Assembly (NCBI RefSeq): GCF_011397635.1
Contig: NC_064769.1
Span: forward strand, 15,021,207 to 15,085,206
DNA length: 64,000 nucleotides
Source of the DNA: Epinephelus fuscoguttatus
Taxonomy: Eukaryota > Chordata > Actinopteri > Perciformes > Serranidae
Direction of reading: 5' to 3'
The notes under the pieces are model-generated. The model saw nothing but the letters and a program-made list of their open reading frames with translations, was not told the DNA's origin and did not search any database. Shown here one piece after another: positions 25,001-34,000 of this stretch (the first letter of the stretch is position 1; the number at the start of each line of letters is the position of its first letter). Both the position numbers and the translations under genes were made by a program.

Positions 25001-28000
25001 AAGCATTCCCAAAATGGCAAACTAGGCCGCAAGTGACTTAAGAACGTGTCAAGTTTGTAAAAAACACCCTTTAATTTGAAGTACAGTGAATTTCTGGTGC
25101 ATAGCTTTTATTCCAAAGTGTTCCTGTTGTAGAGTGAGTGACTAATGGATAGCTTCATGACAGAGACAGCAAACTAGCTCGACAACTTGACCAAACGCAA
25201 GTATGACGCTGATTACATCTAACTGTGTGGACCTTGACCTAATGACTAAGGAGAAATCTGGACCCTGTGGCTGGACCAGTTGGGAACCGCTGCTTTGAGG
25301 AGTATTATCCACTAATGTGTCTTTTCACCACTAGGAAAAGAATACAGATGAAACATTATTTTTCCGTATTTTTTATCAATTACAGTTTAGGCCACCCAAA
25401 TTTAATTTATTAATGAGGAACTGTGAAGTGTTGCACACTCAAAATACAGTTGCAGGCGCTGATTTTGATGAAGAGACGAAGCAAAGAGGCCAGATAAAAT
25501 TAGCCAAAATCCATTCAAAATTCTTAGTATGAATCTGATGTCATCGTGGTGCGATTGTCACACAGCCAAAATAACATTATCTTATATGTTACATCTATTC
25601 TGAGAGAGAAACTAGCCGGCGCTGATGCTGTGTTATATACTCTTCCCTGACATTTGAACAAGCTCTAGAGAGCAGAGTAATGCTTCATTTCACACCCCAC
25701 ATTAAGACACAGTCTCCTCACACACTGTGGACACACACCATGTACATGCACACGCGAGACAGACGCTCACACACACATGCACACGAGCACACACACACTA
25801 GCTCAGCCTCCTGATCACAGATATTGTGCACTACATGAGTCACTAAGCACTGTGCGCGGTGTGCAATGCATCGTGGGCTGGAGCTACGCCCACGCACATA
25901 CAGTCCCATACCTCTTCATCTCTCTTCTCTCTCCTCGGCCTCTCTCTCTCTTCTCCAAGTACAATCTCTCTCTCTCTCTCTCATCAAATCTACCTCTCTC
26001 TATCGTTTTCTGTTTTTCCTCTCTTTTTACATGAAGCAAGGATGAGAGAAACTTACAGAGGCGATGCTATATATAGAAGGGTAAATGAATATCTAATGCT
26101 GTTTCCTCTTTTTTCTCTCTACTGTACCTTTTACTAACATTCATTTTCTCAGCTCTCTCAGTGTGGGCATCACTCCATCTCCCTCCCTCCTTCCCCTCTC
26201 TGTCCATCCATGTACCTTTCTCTTCCGCAGAGCTCCTTTGGTCCCTGGAACGGCCTCACACACCAGGCTGATGGCTTCCCTAGAGACAGAGAGAGAGAAG
26301 GGTGAAGCCAAGATGGTGACCATAGACAGCCACAGAGTCACTATTATTTTGCCATTAAAGGTCCAGTATGTAGGATGCAGTGGCATCTAGTGGTGAGGTT
26401 GCAAACTTCTCATGTGCCAAGCGTGTAGGAGAACTACGGTGGCCGACGCAAAAACACGAAAGGGCAAATGGCCTTATTTAGTGCCAGGATTTAATTTGTC
26501 CATTTGGGGCTACTGTAGAACAACATGGCGGACTCCATGAGAGAAAACCCACTCTATATGTAGATATAAACGGCTCATTTTAAGGTAATAAAATCATGCC
26601 GATTCTTATTTTCAGATGATTATCAATGAAAGAAACATAGTTACGAATATTTAATACCCATAAGTTGAGACTGTATTTGCGGTTACTCCTCATGATTACA
26701 TACAAACTAGCGACTCTGTGAGGATGTACATGGGCACAAAAGAACTCTCAGCTAAATGCTGAAATCATCGCGCACACATACTAATGGCTCATTTAGGCTC
26801 AATGTTAGATAAGGAGACAGATGGAGACTGACAGAGCCTTCTGTCTGCCATCTATTGGCTGTATCCATGCCATCATAAAGGATGCATGGAGGTATGAGAG
26901 CAGCAATTAAAATGGATGCATCTATTTTCATACGTAATAGTAGAGTAAGTGAGTTTTAACAATGACAATGCTAACATAATAAGCACATATTCACAAAGCC
27001 TCATAGTACAAAGAGTTGCTCCTAGTGACGAAATTCTAAGAAAATTTGTACAATTATGATGTTTTCTAAGAATTTCGCCTTTAAGTTAAAACTAGATCCT
27101 GGTAAAGGTAAAAGTTATTCCCAAAGCATCTCAGCCCTTGAGAGAGCTTGTCAGGTGAAAAACTGTTAGGAGTAGGCAGCAGAACTTTTAAGAGGTTAAA
27201 GAGTTTCATAAGCAGAGCAGAAGATAATGGAAACAAAAAGAGGTAGGAGACATATTCTCCAAATACTGGATGAAGTGTACTCACTGTGAACCGATCACAA
27301 CACTAAGATATTTGAAACTGGAAAATGCAACAGTGCAGAAGTGATGACGTGGGTTTGTCACAACCTTCCATCAGCACAATGATTACACAAACAACGAAAG
27401 CGCTTCCTCAGACTCATAATGTGATGCAGTTCATTTCATTTCATTTAGGAATTTTCCTAAATCACTCCTAAGTTAGGACTCCTTGCTAAAAATTTTTGGC
27501 TAAATTTGAAGTCCTCAGAGTGTTTGTGAATATGGCCCTTGATGGTCAGTAGGTATAGTACATGTTCGGCATGCTAGCATTAGCTAATTAGCACTCAGCT
27601 AGCAGATTTAGGAGCAGATTTTATTTTAAGGTACAGAGATGGTATGTGTTTTTTCTTTTAGTGGTTTCTGATCATCTCTGGATTCTTTTGGATTTTTCCT
27701 GTCATTACTTATCATTATTACAGCTAGTTGTATTTATTTCTCTTCTGTTACACCTTTGCATAATCTGATGTGAGAGTTACTAGACTATTCAGCAATCCTT
27801 GGAAACTAAAATCTTGGCTTAATGTACAGTAAAAAGTTTGTATATCCTAATCTTAACTTACTGTATTCCGTGTTTTCCTTTATTTTATATCATTATTGTT
27901 TTATTTATGAATCTATCAGTTTATTTGCTGGTGCTGCAATTGGTTTTGATTTTGTGTCTAGTAACATACGGAGGTTAAAATATAACTTATCCATAAATAA

Positions 28001-31000
28001 ATGAGACAAAAGACAAGAAAAGGGTTTAGTAATACACTCAAGTAAAAGAGAAAGATTATATTTACAGTGTGCTTGAACTCTACAGGTTGTTACACATAAA
28101 ATGAAATCACCTTGGCCACAAGAGACCCGAGTCAAGATTCAATATGCAGTGCAGAGTGTTTTATATGGTGCCATAGGGAATATTACAAATGCACTGCACC
28201 TCTTCAAACCATGCAACTGTATCCGGTACACAGTGCTACACATCACAGAGTGGAATCTAAAACTGTCTTTAAGATGTGAAGTGAACCGTTTGATCTGCAG
28301 CGGCCATCACCACGCTATCATTTTTACGTATAAGACAACAATGTGTGGATTAAACAGAGGCTAAAGATAGAGCTGCTTTGATGCAGAAAAGTCAAATTCC
28401 CCTCTGAGACAAAGTGAATATCAGCTTCATGACAGAAACAGAAATGTTAATTTCTGTATCCTTTCGACGTGGATAAATCACGCACAGCAGTAGGCTCTTT
28501 TAGAAAAGGGGAAATCTAATAATAGCAATAGCATGAGACATAACATTTTCTCTCTGTTTGTGTATCTCTCTCTTTATTAGAGGGAAACAGAAACCCACGT
28601 ACACACAGTGAGAAAGACAGAGCCTACTGCTGTGTGGCCTTGCAAGCTAACATTAGCCTGGACTGACTTCAGGAAGTCAAGCATAAAAGCGGACATGACA
28701 CAAACCGATTCACTGCTGGCCTTTGCCTCACTGCACATTGGTCAATGATTTCAGAGATACACATGGAGTCACAGAAAATTCCATGCAAACAAATTGTGAT
28801 AACAGGCACCCTAAATGCACTCTCAATATATTCTATCAAAATCCTATCACATTTCAAAATGTTTTTATTTTAGAAGAGGTGGATTGCAGATTAAACTTAA
28901 TTTGCTGCTTGAAGCCTAAATATAAGATTGTATCTGCTAAGGCAAAAAAGTTTGAACTGACAATACAGTTCACAAAAGGTTTACTGACAGTGGGATTCTG
29001 ATAGTTTTTGCCTTTGCTCTACATGTGTTGCCCTTCTCATCGCTTTTCTGCTCCCAAATTTGCTCCTACTCCCTTTGCCTGCACAAGCTACAGAGTCATC
29101 AGTAGGCCTCGGTGTGTTTACATCCACCTCTTTTGTTCACATTTTCAATTTGCACATAAAAAAACTGATTAAAAACACCACAAATTCAAAAAATCTCAAA
29201 ATATCACTAAAAAAGCTTTACACTTGAGGTAGATATAAAAGTTGATGTATCGATAAAAAGTAAATGTGACTGAGTGCAATGGAAACAGATTTAGCTGTAA
29301 CAGAATTGTAATATTCGTTGTTAAAAACTTTCCATTGTCCAGTTTGCTTGTCTGCTGTGTTGTTTTATACATCCACTGTGTCCGTCATTTGAGGTTTGAC
29401 TGGCGCTCTTTTAATTACATCATCTTCTTGTGCCCTCTTCTGCAGTAGCTCCTGACTGAAGAATTAGCGCCTCCCACTTATTATCTTAATAAACCAAGTC
29501 CCAATATCTAAAGAACAGTGGTGGATGTAACAGCACATAAATTTGCAGTTTTCTTTTGCCAGTTTTCTGAAAATTTGGTTAAAAGTGCTTTTACCAATAG
29601 GTACCATGCTAGATAACGCGTTTGGGTGGATATGCTAATACAAGTTAGCAAGAATAAATGATAGGCAATTAGGCCTATTGGCGACTGAAAGTTACTGTGG
29701 CTAATTTGGTAATTGCAGCATTTAATGCTGATGAGATACATTCAAGTTTCGGCTATTTGTTTTACGGACCTGATGCAAACTCTGTCTATGCTCCTGCCTA
29801 GGTTTGTGTCTGTTTTAAAGTGTAAACTTAAGCAGATGCACAATTTTAGAGATCAAGAGACTGACATTTGCTGGGTTTCCATCCAAATGAATGAAATCAG
29901 TAAGGTGAAATGCAAATTTATGTGACTTTTCCAACAATTTCTGTTATGCAAATATTGGGATTGGTTCATCAAGAAAAGCAGTAGGTGGCACTACTTCTCC
30001 AGTTAAATGCTGCTGTTCTCTTTGTACTTAGTAACAATTAGATGAAGATGAAAATTAAAAGAGTCAGTCAAAAAATATCAAATGAAGACAAACAACTGAA
30101 GAATAATAACAGAGAGCACATTGGACAATGGAAGTAGAGAGTTTTGAACAATTAATAATACAGCTATGTGTTCTTGCAAGAGTTCTGGAAACAGCCCTGT
30201 GTGCCCTGCAGGCGCATACTCATAAGTGTGTTGTTTCCAAATCTTTTCAAACTTTTGGCATTTCCACCCAGATTTTTTTTAATTGAAAATGCACATAAAA
30301 CAGGTGGGTGGAAACTAACCTACTGAAATATAATTTCTTGATCTTATAATGTGAGTTTATTTAATGTGGAATTTAGTCTATAAATTCAAGTTCACGTATA
30401 TCAGCTGAAATAACAACTTGTGTTAGTATAATTGGGGATTAAGGGTTTAATAATAGTCATTTCCTGACATGATTTTTAATTCAAAATGTTGGAGTTTCTC
30501 ACTAAAGCTTAAAAAATGTAAAAAACTCATAAGAAATAATGTTTGACAGTTAAATTGGTTCTTTTTGTAAACAAAGATGCATCAGTCTTATGTATGTGTT
30601 GTATAAACAATAAAGCATCACATGGAATAATAACTAATGTTCTGGGATTTGTTTTTAAGGGAATCCATGAAAAGTCAGAATACCAAGTGTGGACATACCT
30701 TGTAATTTGTGATCTTGTGGTGAAATCCAGGGATCTCATTGACCGAAGGACTTCTATACAGCCAAGATACTGGAAAGCAAAAATGTCAAAAGTTATATTC
30801 AAGACTAGAACATCATCTTGTACAAAAAACAAAACAAAAAAACAACAAACCTAATTTGTTTGTGTTACCGATCCAAACTCACTAAATTCAAATAACGGCA
30901 GTCCTTTAACATATACCAATGGTTTCCCTCTCTGGGATTAATCCCAGAGAGGGAAAGTTTGACTAGACCAAAGCAAATCAGGGACTTGCTGACATCACTG

Positions 31001-34000
31001 TCACAAGTGGTTTTTGACCACTGGTAGCGCTATGGAGCAGTGTTTTGTGAGCAAGTCCCTGATTTGTTTCCATCTTGCACACATATGTATGTCTGAAAGT
31101 GTGCAGCAGAGCAATATAATTTCCTGTCGCCAGTTTCATGCTAATCCATCGATCAACACTCTCTGGCAGTAACACGTCAGGATACAAAGAAGAAGTCTGC
31201 TAACTATCAAACATAGAGTAAACAATCTAGGATTAAAAAAACCTTAAAATTAGTTTTGAAAATGTTTTATGAGCAAGAAAATGCAAACATGATTGTTAGG
31301 CCTCAAGAGCACATACAGTTTATTTTTATGAGAACAGATCAATTTTGTTATTTATAATAAAAGTCCATTGCTAAGCTACCCATTACCCAACAATGAACCA
31401 ACCAACTCAATTAACAAATTACTTAAAATGTGTCCTGCACAAAAGGGTGATTCACACTGACAATTGACATTGCTGCCTTTCAGTGGGTCACTGTTGTTAA
31501 AGCTGTAGTTGGTAACTTTTATTTAGAAAAAACCCTTTTGTGATATTTGCTGAAACTGTCACTATATCCTGTCCAAAGTACACGAAACAGACATGGAAAA
31601 AAATCACATTCCTCCTCCTTATAGTGCTTCTGATGGCATTTGCTAGAATCTACTGCGTGCGAAAGAAAACAACCAATCAGAGCCAAGGAGCAGCTGTCAA
31701 TCATGTCAATCACTGCTTGTGAACTGCAGTCAAACTGAGCAGCGCTGATCAAATATGAACCAACATTTTGTTACTGCATTGCCTATTTCTCAAATGTTCT
31801 TAGAAACATATTTTAGTGTACTGTTTAGCTGTAAAATGAGAAAGTTGATCTTGCCATTGGGCGGTGCTTTGTTTTAGCTCAACTGTTTTCAACATGGCAG
31901 CCACGTCACAAACACTCTTATTGATTGATGTAATTGACACAGACCCCCAGGAAAGCTGCTTAGCCTTGCAGCAAATCTTCCCAGTGGCCACTCATGGTAC
32001 TGCAGCAAAAAAGTCCCCAGGGGCCCCAAAAGCATCTTGCCAAACCACCACTGTCAAAGACACGTATGTAACACGGTTGACAGGACACCTCAAACTGCAA
32101 AGAAGGTCAATTATGAATCTCTCTATTATAAATGTTTGAGCCATGGTGGTTTTATATTTGTAAAACTTTCCTCAAGCTGAGAAAAGCGATTTAAAAATCT
32201 GTGACATCATCATAATGTAAAGACTATGAGTTGAGCGGGAACTCACAGGAGGGGCCAGTAGGAGAAACATTACTGCACATATTCAGTGGGCCACATACCG
32301 TCAAAGTAAACCTGGGAGCTAGAAAAACTTTTTTTGGCATATGCACCTGGCGAGCAACTCCATTGGAAAGAACAGGCATCATCTGGATTGACAGCTGCAT
32401 TAGAGACTCCTCAGCTCTGATTGGTTGTTTGCCATCACCTGCTGTGGCTTCTTACAAATGCCACATAATCGGTCATTTTAGTTAATATTCTTTCATTGTT
32501 GCAAGCAGACCTAAAGCTAATCAGCAAATGTGTTTCATGATTTCAACATGTAGCAGGAGTTCACAAAGCCAGTGTCTGACATCAGCTTGATGCAGAGTTG
32601 GGATAAAAAAAATTAAGCAATTTGGAAACCGCATCAGTGTGTTACTATGCCACATGAGGTGACTGTAGTCCTCCCATCCCATAAAACAATCTTCAGTACC
32701 AGCCACCTACTCACATTACAACACCTCCTCTGATTAATATCGCACAGACTGAGAACATTTTGTGCTGACGAGTTCCTATCGTTATCAGAATCACATTCAT
32801 AATCCGGCTGTAAACAAAACAGACATCCAGACACACTTACATTTCTATTTCCACTCCTTTTCAAAAAGTTATATTAGAATCATAACTTTCACATTATGAG
32901 GCTGCTTCTCTCCAGTGAGCGTTTTGCAAGCACCAGCAAACAAATACCGTTTTGTCAACATGACGTTTGCAAATTTTTAATGTTATCTATTTTCAGAGCA
33001 GTGAGTTTGAAGTGCACAATTCAGCGGGGCCAAAAATATATCAAACAGTTCTAAAATTGGTACAGACCTATTCTGAGCACAATGTTTTCTCTCATGCTGT
33101 ACAACAAACAAGTACATGGTTCACACAGTAAAACTGAACTTCAAATTAATTATGAAAATCAATGGGAGGCCAGCTCTGAAGAGCTCATAAATGATCCCAG
33201 TGAATAACAGCCTCTGAGTGAGCGCAGACACACACACACACACACACTGCTGGCTCTATACCAGGCAAAGACCTGACACATTAAGTCATATATCATACTG
33301 GCTACAGCTGCTGCTTACTGGAGTTTTGATGCTGTACTCACAACTTAAACATCTAGTTTGTTTCCACATTGTTCCTACAGTTTAAGGCAAGTTAGATTTA
33401 AGAAGTTTCAAGACTTTTTTAAATGCCATCCAGGATGAAATTGAAGGACCAGTTTTACAATGACCAAAATTGAAGGAGAAAACCAAATATGAATCTACAT
33501 CATTCTTTTAATGTAATGTCCAGATCTGGGAAAAACAGCATTATCCAAATGATAAACACTTATATCCACTGATGAACTGAATGTGGTGACAGAGACATGT
33601 GCTAGTTTTTCTTGTGAGGCCACTATGTTTGGATAGTTGTTGTTTTATTGTGGATTTTTGTATTAAATGTTGTATTTGTTGCATACTAATGTGTTCCGAT
33701 TGGCTGCTACCTTGGCCAGGTCTCTCTTGTAAGAGATTTTCAATCTTAATGGGACTTCCTGGTTAAATAGGAGTTAAATAAATAAATAAACAATCAATCA
33801 CTTAGGGTTGGGGACAATTTTGCTTGTTTATTCTAACATATAACATGATTTTTCTGTGTTGTGGTGGAGATGAGGGTGGTACAGAACTTAAATGGGGAAC
33901 TGTATGTGGCATTTGTTGGCAAATTTGCTTGGCATTTTTGTGTTCCTCACTCTGCTTGTGGGATTCCACTGCCTTGATGAACTTTTCCAGAAATACAGCC

